A DNA stretch of 64,000 nucleotides, taken from NCBI RefSeq assembly GCF_009909155.2, contig NZ_JAAAPM020000008.1, positions 1 to 64,000 on the forward strand, in the 5' to 3' direction. Each line of letters starts with the position of its first letter. Within the stretch, counting starts at the first letter, position 1. The notes beneath the pieces are model-generated. The model was not told the origin of the DNA. It worked only from the letters and a program-made list of their open reading frames with translations, and made no database searches. Shown in pieces: positions 51,950-59,600 of the stretch. A program made the position numbers and the translations under genes. The DNA comes from Flavobacterium undicola (GTDB lineage: Bacteria > Bacteroidota > Bacteroidia > Flavobacteriales > Flavobacteriaceae).

Positions 51950-52945
51950 ATGAGTGAAAATATAAAGTTTGCAGTAATTGGTGGTGGAAGCTGGGCAACA
52001 GCCATTACAAAAATGTTATGTGTCAATCTTTCTGAAGTTTCATGGTATATGCGTAATGAATCGGCAATTGAGCATATAAAAACGCACAAACACAATCCAA
52101 ACTACATTAGTTCAGTGGAGTTTGACATCAAAAAACTAAAACTAACTAACGATATCAACGAGGCGGTTGCTTATGCAGACTACCTTATTTTTGCTATTCC
52201 TTCTGCCTTTTTAGACACCGAATTGCAAAAACTAACCGTTTCTCTAAAAGATAAAATCATTTTCTCTGCCATTAAAGGAATTGTTCCCGAAACGAGTTTG
52301 ATTGTTGGGGAACATTTTCATTTTCAATACGACATTCCTTATTATAATATTGGCGTAATTACTGGTCCTTGCCACGCCGAAGAAGTCGCTTTAGAGCGTT
52401 TATCTTATCTGACTATTGCTTGTGGCGATGCCGAAAAAGCAAAGAATATAGCTAAAAATCTGGCTGGAAATTACATCAAAACTAAAATTACTGACGACAT
52501 TATTGGTACTGAATATGCTGCTATGCTTAAAAACATTTATGCTATTGCAGCCGGAATTGCACATGGTTTAGGTTATGGCGATAATTTTCAATCGGTTTTG
52601 ATGAGTAATGCGATTCGAGAAATGAAAAAATTCATTCGAAAAGTACACAAGATGAAACGCAACATCAATGATTCGGCTTATTTGGGCGATTTATTGGTTA
52701 CAGGTTATTCGGTTTTTTCAAGAAACAGAATGTTCGGAAACATGATTGGGAAAGGCTACACCGTAAAAAGTGCGATGATGGAAATGAGCATGGTTGCCGA
52801 AGGTTATTATGCCGCTAAAAGTGCTTACAAACTCAATCAAGGCTATGGTGCCAAAACGCCAATTATAGACGCCGTTCATGAAATTTTGTACGAAGGTAAA
52901 AATGCCAAAGCCGTATTTAAAAAACTAGTGGATAAACTGGATTAA
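51950..52945 (+). CDS. gpsA: Glycerol-3-phosphate dehydrogenase [NAD(P)+]
   Basis: Makes sn-glycerol 3-phosphate for phospholipids. 331 residues from the ATG at 51950. The NAD-binding start is FAVIGGGSWATAITKML. GPCHAEEVALERLSYLTIA and LKNIYAIAAGIAHGLGYGDN (catalytic Lys) follow. YLGDLLVTGYSVFSRNRMFG is also typical. The ATG choice follows from the promoter position. A terminator begins 26 bases after the stop. Confidence 0.95.
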   Translation: MSENIKFAVIGGGSWATAITKMLCVNLSEVSWYMRNESAIEHIKTHKHNPNYISSVEFDIKKLKLTNDINEAVAYADYLIFAIPSAFLDTELQKLTVSLKDKIIFSAIKGIVPETSLIVGEHFHFQYDIPYYNIGVITGPCHAEEVALERLSYLTIACGDAEKAKNIAKNLAGNYIKTKITDDIIGTEYAAMLKNIYAIAAGIAHGLGYGDNFQSVLMSNAIREMKKFIRKVHKMKRNINDSAYLGDLLVTGYSVFSRNRMFGNMIGKGYTVKSAMMEMSMVAEGYYAAKSAYKLNQGYGAKTPIIDAVHEILYEGKNAKAVFKKLVDKLD

Positions 52946-52971
52946 TTTTTCCTCTACAACTAAATAAAATA

Positions 52972-53013
52972 ACCGCAAATTCGCAAATTTTTAATGTGTG
53001 AATTTGCGGTTTT
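52972..53013 (+). repeat. 42-bp terminator repeat, copy 1 (gpsA terminator)
   Basis: An imperfect palindrome with arms built on ACCGCAAATTCGCA and TGTGAATTTGCGGT, followed by TTTTG. A perfect 42-base inverted copy is at 53710-53751, beyond the intervening lipoprotein gene. On this side it terminates gpsA. Confidence 0.85.
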
Positions 53014-53096
53014 GTTTTTATATATTTTTTGAAACAGTTTAAAAAACTAAGCTAACGATTGTGGTAAATCGAACGGTCGAGTGTTGTAAGCAGTTT

Positions 53097-53522
53097 TTAA
53101 TTCACCTTTTCATATTTTAGACCTGGACCATCACAATTTTGCCAAGTACTTGAAAACGTATTTTCAGATTGAAAAAGCATTTCTTCTTTTAAGTTTGAAG
53201 AACAAGAACCAATAATTTCACTTTCGTTATTAAAAATAAGTTCTAAATACATTTCGTTTGAAGACTTAATTAAATTATATGTTCCAGAAACATCCTTTAT
53301 AACTCCATTTCTATCTCTTGATTTTTTAAATGTTCCATCTGCATTTAATATGTAGAACTCTTGCCATTCCATATCAGAACCAGTTGTTTCGGAATTTTGA
53401 AGGTTTCCACTCATTTGTGTAAGTTTCCATTTTCCTTGATAATTTTTCTGTAAATTTTGATCATCATTTGAGCAAGAAAATAAAATAATTAACGCTACAA
53501 ATAGGATATTCAATTTTTTCAT
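53097..53522 (-). CDS. Lipocalin-like lipoprotein
   Basis: 141 residues from the ATG at 53522. The lipoprotein signal MKKLNILFVALIILFSC has a lipobox with Cys17. The mature part has the short lipocalin-like pattern GKWKLTQMSGN, YILNADGTFKKSRD and DVSGTYNL, ending with SSTWQNCDGPGLKYEKV. Such small lipoproteins are numerous in Bacteroidota and of unknown function. The gene is bracketed by the inverted 42-bp repeats. The longer frame to 53618 is not supported. Confidence 0.78.
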   Translation of the reverse strand: MKKLNILFVALIILFSCSNDDQNLQKNYQGKWKLTQMSGNLQNSETTGSDMEWQEFYILNADGTFKKSRDRNGVIKDVSGTYNLIKSSNEMYLELIFNNESEIIGSCSSNLKEEMLFQSENTFSSTWQNCDGPGLKYEKVN

Positions 53523-53709
53523 TGATGTTAGATTTACTGTTTTCTTATAGATGCTTAACTCTGTAAAAGGTTGCGTTAAATTACTTATAACTTTTATATA
53601 TCTAACAAAAAAGCACAAATCGACCCGATTTAGGCTAAATCAGATCTGATTTGTCAAACTTTATTCCGACTCAAACATAGAAAATATACTTACAAAGAAT
53701 AAAATAAAA

Positions 53710-53751
53710 AAAACCGCAAATTCACACATTAAAAATTTGCGAATTTGCGGT
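53710..53751 (-). repeat. 42-bp terminator repeat, copy 2 (inverted)
   Basis: Perfect reverse complement of 52972-53013. Read leftward it ends the hypothetical gene at 53774. Confidence 0.85.
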
Positions 53752-53773
53752 CAATATTTTTTCAGCTAATAGC

Positions 53774-54181
53774 TTATCGAACAATTACCCCTTCTACAAA
53801 TAGAATCGGCACTTCTTCGGTATTGTTTTCGTTAATGGAATTGGCTTTAAAGATAAATTTCTTGTCGTATAAAGTATTTCCAATAAAGAAAGTCAGCATG
53901 AATTCGTTATTCAAAGCCAAAACACTTTTCTCTACCATTTCTATTTTTACTACCGAAACAGCAGGAACTTCAACAAAAGCATGACGTAAAATTGAGGTTT
54001 TCTTCATTTCGCCATCGATAGTTCCAAAAGCTTTAGAAACCACCATGGCACTTTCAATGTTAAAATCGCTGTCGTTTACTAAATAAGCATACCAAACTTT
54101 CTCCATAAAATCATCGCTCCATTCCTGAACGGCAGCAATAAATACGTTTTCAACTTCGGGGATTGTAATATCAGCTTTCAT
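53774..54181 (-). CDS. Conserved hypothetical protein downstream of pheS
   Basis: 135 residues, soluble and acidic, without signal peptide or recognised motif (MKADITIPEVENVFIAAVQEWSDDFMEKVWYAYLVND). It appears to be a flavobacterial gene that commonly neighbours pheS, as recalled. It is 83 bases from the pheS stop with a hairpin between, so it is only partly co-transcribed. Function unknown. Confidence 0.7.
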   Translation of the reverse strand: MKADITIPEVENVFIAAVQEWSDDFMEKVWYAYLVNDSDFNIESAMVVSKAFGTIDGEMKKTSILRHAFVEVPAVSVVKIEMVEKSVLALNNEFMLTFFIGNTLYDKKFIFKANSINENNTEEVPILFVEGVIVR

Positions 54182-54188
54182 ATATTAA

Positions 54189-54257
54189 GTGAAGAGTCCC
54201 TAGTACTTAGTCCTTAGCAAAAAATATTTCACTAAAGACTAAATACTAAGGACTTTT
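54189..54257 (-). terminator. Long imperfect hairpin after pheS
   Basis: AGTCCTTAGTATTTAGTC pairs with GACTAAGTACTAGGGACT (with mismatches and G-U pairs). It shares words with the hairpin at 42065-42165, so it is also a dispersed repeat. Confidence 0.6.
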
Positions 54258-54264
54258 TTTAAAA

Positions 54265-55290
54265 TTATATTATCGATTTGAATTGCTCTAAGAAACGTAC
54301 ATCGTTTTCATAAAACATACGGATGTCTCCAATTTGGTACAACAACATCGCAATACGCTCTACTCCCATTCCAAAAGCAAATCCGTTGTATTCGTCAGGA
54401 TTGATACCACAGTTTTTCAAAACATTAGGGTCTACCATTCCGCAACCACCAATTTCTAACCAACCGGTTCCTTTGGTAATTCTATAATCGGTTTCGGTTT
54501 TTAGTCCCCAATAAATATCAATTTCGGCACTTGGCTCCGTAAACGGGAAATAAGAAGGACGCAAACGAATTTTTGACTTTCCGAACATCTCTTTTGTGAA
54601 ATACAAAAGTGTTTGTTTCAAATCGGCAAAAGAAACGTCTTTGTCAATATACAATCCTTCAACCTGGTGGAAAATACAGTGTGAACGTGATGAAACGGCT
54701 TCATTACGGAAAACACGTCCCGGAGAAATAGTTCGGATAGGCGGTTTATTGTTTTCCATATAACGCACCTGAACGGATGAAGTATGGGTACGCAATAAAG
54801 TATCAGGATTAGTCTGGATAAAAAACGTATCCTGCATATCACGCGCCGGATGGTATTCTGGCAAATTCAATGCGGTAAAATTATGCCAATCGTCTTCAAT
54901 TTCCGGACCTTCAGAAACGTTGAATCCAATAGTTGAAAAGATATCTATAATTTGGTTTTTTACAATAGAAATAGGATGACGGGAACCAATAATTACTGGT
55001 TCAGCAGCACGAGTCAAATCGCCATAAAGTCCTTTAGATTCTTCTTTGCTTTCTAAAGTTTCCTGGATTGTTTTTACTTTTTCTTCTGCAGAAGTTTTAA
55101 GCAGGTTAATTACCTGACCAAATTCCTTCTTTTGTTCGTTAGGCACATTTTTAAATTCAGCAAAAAATTCTTTTAGAATTCCTTTACTTCCTAAAAATTT
55201 AATTCTAAATGATTCTAATTCGGCAGTATCTTGTGTTGAAAAAGCTTGAGCTTCACCAATATATTCTTTTATCTTATCTATCATTTTCAT
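54265..55290 (-). CDS. pheS: Phenylalanyl-tRNA synthetase alpha subunit
   Basis: Catalytic subunit of the alpha2beta2 enzyme, 341 residues. The N-terminal coiled-coil precedes GSRHPISIVKNQIIDIF. DDWHNFTALNLPEYHPARDMQDTFFI and the motif 2 region RTISPGRVFRNEAVSSRSHCIFHQVEGLYID follow. The motif 3 block GFAFGMGVERIAMLLY closes the domain. pheT is not in the window. A -7 box (55314-55307) lies upstream. The third codon Met (55284) is an alternative start. Confidence 0.96.
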   Translation of the reverse strand: MKMIDKIKEYIGEAQAFSTQDTAELESFRIKFLGSKGILKEFFAEFKNVPNEQKKEFGQVINLLKTSAEEKVKTIQETLESKEESKGLYGDLTRAAEPVIIGSRHPISIVKNQIIDIFSTIGFNVSEGPEIEDDWHNFTALNLPEYHPARDMQDTFFIQTNPDTLLRTHTSSVQVRYMENNKPPIRTISPGRVFRNEAVSSRSHCIFHQVEGLYIDKDVSFADLKQTLLYFTKEMFGKSKIRLRPSYFPFTEPSAEIDIYWGLKTETDYRITKGTGWLEIGGCGMVDPNVLKNCGINPDEYNGFAFGMGVERIAMLLYQIGDIRMFYENDVRFLEQFKSII

Positions 55291-55306
55291 CCAATAATTG
55301 AGTGTG

Positions 55307-55314
55307 CAAATTTA
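55307..55314 (-). promoter_or_regulatory. -7 element of pheS
   Basis: Read leftward it is TAAATTTG, 16 bases before the ATG. Confidence 0.5.
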
Positions 55315-55320
55315 AGCAAA

Positions 55321-55345
55321 AGTTGTGAGTTATGAGTTATGAGTC
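55321..55345. repeat. TTATGAG microsatellite, copy 2
   Basis: Units of (T)TATGAG(T) upstream of pheS, as upstream of ileS (33337-33360). A third, poorer copy is at 55787-55812. Confidence 0.6.
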
Positions 55346-55370
55346 ACGAGTTTTTGAAGCAAATCTAAAA

Positions 55371-55395
55371 TGCTTCGCCAGTTCGCTATCGCTCG
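55371..55395 (-). repeat. 25-bp dispersed repeat, intergenic copy
   Basis: Reverse orientation relative to the copies in fthC (28073-28097) and in the yicC-gmk spacer (47428-47451). One mismatch to the fthC copy. Confidence 0.75.
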
Positions 55396-55421
55396 GGTCT
55401 GCAATCGTTACTCTACAATCA

Positions 55422-55778
55422 TTAATCAATCAATTGTTTTTCTATAAAATAACTTACGATTGCCTCTTTCATTAAAACAGTTTGTTCCCCTGCTTTTAAA
55501 GGCGGTAGTTCGTCTTTCACTTTGTAATGTGGCCATCCATCTTCATCAAAAAATTCGAATTCATAAAAACCATAAGGTTCTAACAAACGACAAATAGCAA
55601 TATGCATCAGGTTTAGTTTCTCGTCTTTTTTATATTCACGGTGAAATTTCCCTAGTTCCTGAACTCCAATTAGAAAAATAATGGCGTCTAAATCTAAATC
55701 TTCACCTTGCGAAAATTGATTAGAAAGTATATCGACGAGCTTTTCCCAGCGCTCTTTAAGTTGTGTGTCTCTTGACAT
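55422..55778 (-). CDS. Conserved hypothetical protein
   Basis: 118 residues, soluble and acidic, beginning MSRDTQLKERWEKLVDILS. The segments DLDAIIFLIGVQELGKFHREYKKDEKLNLMHIAICRLLEPYGFYEFEFFDEDGWPHY are strongly patterned, as in a conserved flavobacterial family, but no function is known. A -7 box read leftward as TATCTTTG (55848-55841) lies 63 bases upstream. It diverges from cvpA. Confidence 0.7.
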   Translation of the reverse strand: MSRDTQLKERWEKLVDILSNQFSQGEDLDLDAIIFLIGVQELGKFHREYKKDEKLNLMHIAICRLLEPYGFYEFEFFDEDGWPHYKVKDELPPLKAGEQTVLMKEAIVSYFIEKQLID

Positions 55779-55840
55779 TTTTTCAATTATGTGTTATGAG
55801 TTGTGAGTTATGCGCTCACAAAAACATAAAATTATTTCGA

Positions 55841-55848
55841 CAAAGATA
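55841..55848 (-). promoter_or_regulatory. -7 element of the 118-residue hypothetical gene
   Basis: TATCTTTG read leftward. A TTATGAG-type repeat lies in the leader. Confidence 0.5.
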
Positions 55849-55860
55849 AGCAGTCCCTTT

Positions 55861-55888
55861 TTGACTTTAGAATATTCTTTTACCTTTG
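55861..55888 (+). promoter_or_regulatory. Promoter of the CvpA gene
   Basis: TTG (55861-55863), 17 bases, TACCTTTG (55881-55888), then the ATG 25 bases on. Confidence 0.7.
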
Positions 55889-55913
55889 TTCTTTTTTAAT
55901 TAAATATTAATCA

Positions 55914-56423
55914 ATGAGTTTTTTAGATATTATTTTAGGCGCTTTACTGGCGTTTGCAGTGTATAAAGGAATTGTAAACGGGCTTTTTCTCGAATTGGCA
56001 TCCTTTCTTTCCTTAATGATTGGGGTTTATTTTGCTGTTAAATTCTCGGTTATTACCAAAGATATTCTTTCAGGATTTGCACATTGGAATCCCAATACGA
56101 TTCAGGTAATTGCTTTTATTCTTACGTTTATTTTGGTTGTAGTCGGTATTACTTTTTTAGCAAAAATCCTCACCGGAATTGCTGATTTTGCCTTTTTAGG
56201 TTGGATTAACAAAGCAGGTGGAGGATTATTTCGTGTTTTAAAAACGGTATTGATTGTTGGACTTGTCTTTTCTATTTTCGAAAAAATAAATTACAATCAC
56301 TTTTTTGCCAAAAAAGAAACGCTTGATAAATCCATTTTTTACAATCCAATTCAAAAAACAGCGGGTTTTATGTATCCTTCTATTACAAAATGGTACGGGA
56401 ATTTGAAAGCAGAGAAAAAGTAA
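55914..56423 (+). CDS. CvpA family membrane protein
   Basis: 169 residues with four hydrophobic helices. The N-terminal FLDIILGALLAFAVYKGIVNGLFLELASFLSLMIGVYFA and the helix LGWINKAGGGLFRVLKTVLIVGLVFS are family signatures. E. coli CvpA is needed for colicin V production and envelope stress resistance. The biochemical role is unknown. The gene ends 8 bases before a very strong bidirectional hairpin. Confidence 0.88.
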   Translation: MSFLDIILGALLAFAVYKGIVNGLFLELASFLSLMIGVYFAVKFSVITKDILSGFAHWNPNTIQVIAFILTFILVVVGITFLAKILTGIADFAFLGWINKAGGGLFRVLKTVLIVGLVFSIFEKINYNHFFAKKETLDKSIFYNPIQKTAGFMYPSITKWYGNLKAEKK

Positions 56424-56431
56424 TAATAAAA

Positions 56432-56486
56432 ACGTCACTTCGAGATATAATTTTTTATACAAAAAAATTATATCTCGAAGTGACGT
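56432..56486. terminator. Perfect 25-bp-stem bidirectional terminator
   Basis: Perfect 25-base arms (56432-56456 and 56462-56486), core CACTTCGAGATATAA, loop ATACA, with A/T runs at the top of the stem. It lies between the convergent cvpA and batE genes and is unusually long for a terminator. Confidence 0.75.
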
Positions 56487-56497
56487 AAATCTAAAAA

Positions 56498-57241
56498 TTA
56501 CTTCACTTCTTGTATAGCATTACTATCAATCCAACCTTCGGTTCCATCGGTTAATTGAACTTTTTTCCAATTATCTACTGTTTCTTTTACGAAAACTTTG
56601 GTTCCTTCATGTAGAATTACAACGCTGGCACCCTTATTTTGAGGTTCGCTTTTAACATCAGTCATTTCGGCAAAAACAATTGCTGGTCTTTCATTTATAA
56701 AATGACTTTTTTCGAAAAAAGCTGAGGAAACACTAATAAGCAACAACAACAGCATGACAAACATTCCAAAGAAAAATAATCTTTTATTGAGTGTCAACGC
56801 CGAAAAATAGTATCCCAAAAAGGATACTAAAAATAAGGCTGAAAAAGCAACCGAAATCCAAGCCCAGGTATTATAATGATAATTAGCCGTGAAATCACGT
56901 AGCAGTTTTGCAAAACCTACTTTAGGCACCACTTTTATCTCATCCACGGTACGTTTTTGAGCGAATCTCAAGTTATTGGCAATATCGCTATCATTAGGTT
57001 TCAACACCAACGCTTTTTCGTAATTGTAAATTGCCGGTGCTACTTTATTTAACTTATAATAACAATTCCCCAGATTAAAATACAACTCCGCCGATTGTTT
57101 CTTAGCAGTCAACTCTGATGTATAGGCATCAATTGCCTGCTCATATTTGCCGTTTTTATACAAATCATTTCCTTTTTCGAAGCCATTTTGGGCAAAGAAA
57201 ACCTGACTTATCAACAATACTATATAAACTATATTTTTCAT
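56498..57241 (-). CDS. batE: BatE-type TPR and SH3 domain protein
   Basis: 247 residues from the ATG at 57241 (MKNIVYIVLLISQVFFAQNGFEKGNDLYKNGKYEQAI). A signal peptide and two tetratricopeptide repeats (about 20-90) are followed by two hydrophobic helices (about 125-190). A C-terminal bacterial SH3 domain ends it (VFAEMTDVKSEPQNKGASVVILHEGTKVFVKE to GTEGWIDSNAI). Bat proteins support aerotolerance and envelope integrity, acting with BatA/BatB. It is the last gene of the operon. The longer frame reaching into the GxxExxY gene is rejected. Confidence 0.85.
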   Translation of the reverse strand: MKNIVYIVLLISQVFFAQNGFEKGNDLYKNGKYEQAIDAYTSELTAKKQSAELYFNLGNCYYKLNKVAPAIYNYEKALVLKPNDSDIANNLRFAQKRTVDEIKVVPKVGFAKLLRDFTANYHYNTWAWISVAFSALFLVSFLGYYFSALTLNKRLFFFGMFVMLLLLLISVSSAFFEKSHFINERPAIVFAEMTDVKSEPQNKGASVVILHEGTKVFVKETVDNWKKVQLTDGTEGWIDSNAIQEVK

Positions 57242-57246
57242 AAAAC

Positions 57247-57278
57247 TATTTAAACACAAAGACCACAAAGAAGGCACG
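57247..57278. repeat. Left flanking repeat of the GxxExxY gene
   Basis: 'ttaaacacaaagaccacaaa' and what follows matches the inverse of 57687-57718 at 26 of 32 positions. Both belong to the CACAAAG-rich repeat family also seen at 61468-61500. Confidence 0.65.
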
Positions 57279-57290
57279 AAGTTCACTATT

Positions 57291-57671
57291 TTAAAGTATT
57301 CCGTTAACCACTCTTCTGACTCCTTCTTTGAGTAATTTGACATTAAAATTGATTAATAATCCTAATTTACAATCTGACAATCTTAAATATGTTAATAATT
57401 GAGCTAAATGAACATCATTTAATGTTTCGACAGATTTAACTTCTACAATAAATTTATCTTCAACAATGATATCAATTCTATAACCTACATCCAACTTTAC
57501 ATCTTCATAAACTAATGGCAATGCTTTTTGTTTTTCAACTTTTAAATTAAATTTTTTAAGTTCATAAAACAAACATTCCTCATAAGCACTTTCTAACAAT
57601 CCCGGGTCTAAAACTTTATGAACTTTCAAAGCACTCTCAAATACTATTTTTGATATTTCGTTTTCAGTCAT
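57291..57671 (-). CDS. GxxExxY protein (PD-(D/E)XK nuclease-fold, PDDEXK_3)
   Basis: 126 residues with the name-giving motif GLLESAY at about 24-30. The nuclease core is DVGYRIDIIVEDKFIVEVKSVETL, where Asp and ExK form the PD-(D/E)XK site. These small proteins are frequent in Bacteroidota and often sit in repeats or next to other repeat-borne genes. Their function is unproven. It splits batD and batE, two genes normally adjacent, and is bounded by inverted CACAAAG repeats. Confidence 0.9.
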   Translation of the reverse strand: MTENEISKIVFESALKVHKVLDPGLLESAYEECLFYELKKFNLKVEKQKALPLVYEDVKLDVGYRIDIIVEDKFIVEVKSVETLNDVHLAQLLTYLRLSDCKLGLLINFNVKLLKEGVRRVVNGIL

Positions 57672-57686
57672 ATTTTTTTGTGCTCT

Positions 57687-57718
57687 TTGTGCCTTCTTCG
57701 TGTCCTTAGTGGTTAATT
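57687..57718. repeat. Right flanking repeat of the GxxExxY gene
   Basis: 'ctttgtgccttcttcgtgtc' and what follows is inverted relative to 57247-57278, 26 of 32 identical. Confidence 0.65.
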
Positions 57719-57720
57719 TT

Positions 57721-59472
57721 TTAAGAAAGCTGTTTTTCCAAATCAGAAATGATGCTTACTGCTTTTTCGTAATCTTTCTGAATAGTTGCACTTGATGAAG
57801 GTGCATATCTGGCAATCTCACAATTTTCAGTAAGTGCAATAAACTCATTTACAGCCTCCGAATTAGCATTTTTAGACAATAAAATTTCTTTGATATTGTC
57901 CTTACTCATTTCTGAGGTTTCAATATGCAATTTAGCCTTCAGGAAATTATGCATGGCTTTTTCAAGTGCCACATAAAACGGCTCTTTATTATTAATTTGT
58001 TTCTTCGCTTCTGATAAATATTTCTTAGCCAAGCGGTTGTTTCTCTTGATTCGGTTTCCAACAACGTCGCCATCAATAGCTTCTTTTTTCTTCTTAGCCA
58101 ATACAATTATTGGTAACAATCCAAAAGGAATCAACAATAAACCATAGAATAATTTAGATCCAAAGAAATCATTCTGCGCAATAGGCTCCAGCTTTGTTTC
58201 CAACTTGACATACTTGAATTGCTCATTAGCCACCACCTGATTTTTTTGAACTCCCGAATTAGGTGCTGTAGCATTAGTAGCCGTCGGTCCATCGAGTACT
58301 TTTACAATTATTTCCTTAGAACTAATTGTTTTGTAGCTACCCGAATTCAAATCAAAATAAGAAAACTGCATTGGTTTTATAGGATAATCTCCTTTATACT
58401 GCGGGATAATGGTATAACTGTCGGATATTTTCCCAACCATTCCTGAAAGTGGTGTATTTACCTGCTCATTATGAACAGCATCGTACATTTCTAGGGCATT
58501 AGGCACTACCGGTTTTGGTAAAGTAAATAATTTCAAATTTCCTTTACCCGCTACACTTACCACTAAATCCAAACTTTCACCATTTTTAAGTTCGGTTTTT
58601 GATGGTGTCACTTTAAAATCAAAACGTCCTACAGCACCTGAAAAATCAGCTGGTTTTCCAGCTTCAGGTAATGCTTTTACAGAAATAGTTTTGGCACCAG
58701 CCGAAACTCGCTTACTATCTTGTTTTATTTGCATTTGTCCAAAGATATTTCTACGATTGGTAGGCAACTCTACATCAATATCTAATGAAAGTGGCTCAAT
58801 GGTTAACTTACCTGATTTTTGAGGATATAAAACCGTTTTTCTCAAAACTACATAACGAAATTTTTCGCCTTTAAACATCCCTTCTTCCAGAACCAATTGC
58901 TTGACATCGATATTTTGACTCCAAAAATCATTGTACTTTGGCTTGCTCAATTCTTTAAAATTCCTAATTCCGATGTTGTAACTAAAATACAGTTTGTAGA
59001 CTACCGTTATAGGCTCGTTTACATAAGGATTTGTTTTAGAAATATCGGCTACTAAATACAAATTAGTATCAGCAGAAACACTAGTATCATTAGGATCTTT
59101 AGGTTGTTCAATTGCCGCTGTAACATTAATTTTTACTGGCGAAGTTTTATATACTCTCCCATTATATTCAATCGTAGCCTGCTTAATGATTAAACTTCCT
59201 TTTTGATTAGGTAAAAGATAATAAGTGTATACTTTTTCAAAAGAACTCCTTCCGTTTATCCATGACTGACTTACTTGCTGCATTGGCCCTCCTACAACTC
59301 GAAACCCATCAAAAGAAGGTTCATTAAAATTATCTCCATCAATATTCATGAAAAAATCTACTTGTAGCCTTTCATTGAGACCAAGCGTGTTCTTGCTTAC
59401 TCTGGCTTCAAATTGTACTTGAGCCCAAAGTCCGTGAAAACTTAACAGTAATAATATTAAATATCTTTTCAT
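57721..59472 (-). CDS. batD: BatD family protein (oxygen tolerance)
   Basis: 583 residues from the ATG at 59472 (MKRYLILLLLSFHGLWAQVQFEARVSKNTLGLNERLQVDF). A signal peptide leads into the BatD periplasmic Ig-like domains (GGPMQQVSQSWINGRSSFEKVYTYYLLP, KTVLYPQKSGKLTIEPL). A single transmembrane helix (LFYGLLLIPFGLLPIIVLA) and a helical cytoplasmic tail follow. It works with the vWA proteins encoded downstream of it on the map. Upstream in-frame codons to 59514 are encoded by a palindromic repeat and are not gene sequence. Confidence 0.92.
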   Translation of the reverse strand: MKRYLILLLLSFHGLWAQVQFEARVSKNTLGLNERLQVDFFMNIDGDNFNEPSFDGFRVVGGPMQQVSQSWINGRSSFEKVYTYYLLPNQKGSLIIKQATIEYNGRVYKTSPVKINVTAAIEQPKDPNDTSVSADTNLYLVADISKTNPYVNEPITVVYKLYFSYNIGIRNFKELSKPKYNDFWSQNIDVKQLVLEEGMFKGEKFRYVVLRKTVLYPQKSGKLTIEPLSLDIDVELPTNRRNIFGQMQIKQDSKRVSAGAKTISVKALPEAGKPADFSGAVGRFDFKVTPSKTELKNGESLDLVVSVAGKGNLKLFTLPKPVVPNALEMYDAVHNEQVNTPLSGMVGKISDSYTIIPQYKGDYPIKPMQFSYFDLNSGSYKTISSKEIIVKVLDGPTATNATAPNSGVQKNQVVANEQFKYVKLETKLEPIAQNDFFGSKLFYGLLLIPFGLLPIIVLAKKKKEAIDGDVVGNRIKRNNRLAKKYLSEAKKQINNKEPFYVALEKAMHNFLKAKLHIETSEMSKDNIKEILLSKNANSEAVNEFIALTENCEIARYAPSSSATIQKDYEKAVSIISDLEKQLS

Positions 59473-59476
59473 TTTT

Positions 59477-59525
59477 TTCCTCTCCCCAGCCCTCTCCAAA
59501 GGAGAGGGAGCCAAAACGGAGTATA
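59477..59525. repeat. Palindromic dispersed repeat, copy 2
   Basis: Centre CCCTCTCCAAAGGAGAGGG, with flanks nearly identical to 3551-3600. It reads through in frame in front of batD, creating a false N-terminal extension. Confidence 0.7.
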
Positions 59526-59600
59526 TTATATTGTTATTTAAAAATCCTAATTATCTATCATCTGTTGTACATTGTCTAATTGGAAAATTCTTAAATTAAT

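Noticed and set aside
59473-59514. N-terminal extension of BatD (MAPSPLERAGERKK)
   Set aside because: Encoded by the palindromic repeat also found at 3551-3600. The signal peptide begins at 59472.
59477-59525. CRISPR array or phage attachment site
   Set aside because: The repeat occurs singly in distant intergenic places, with no spacer-repeat periodicity.
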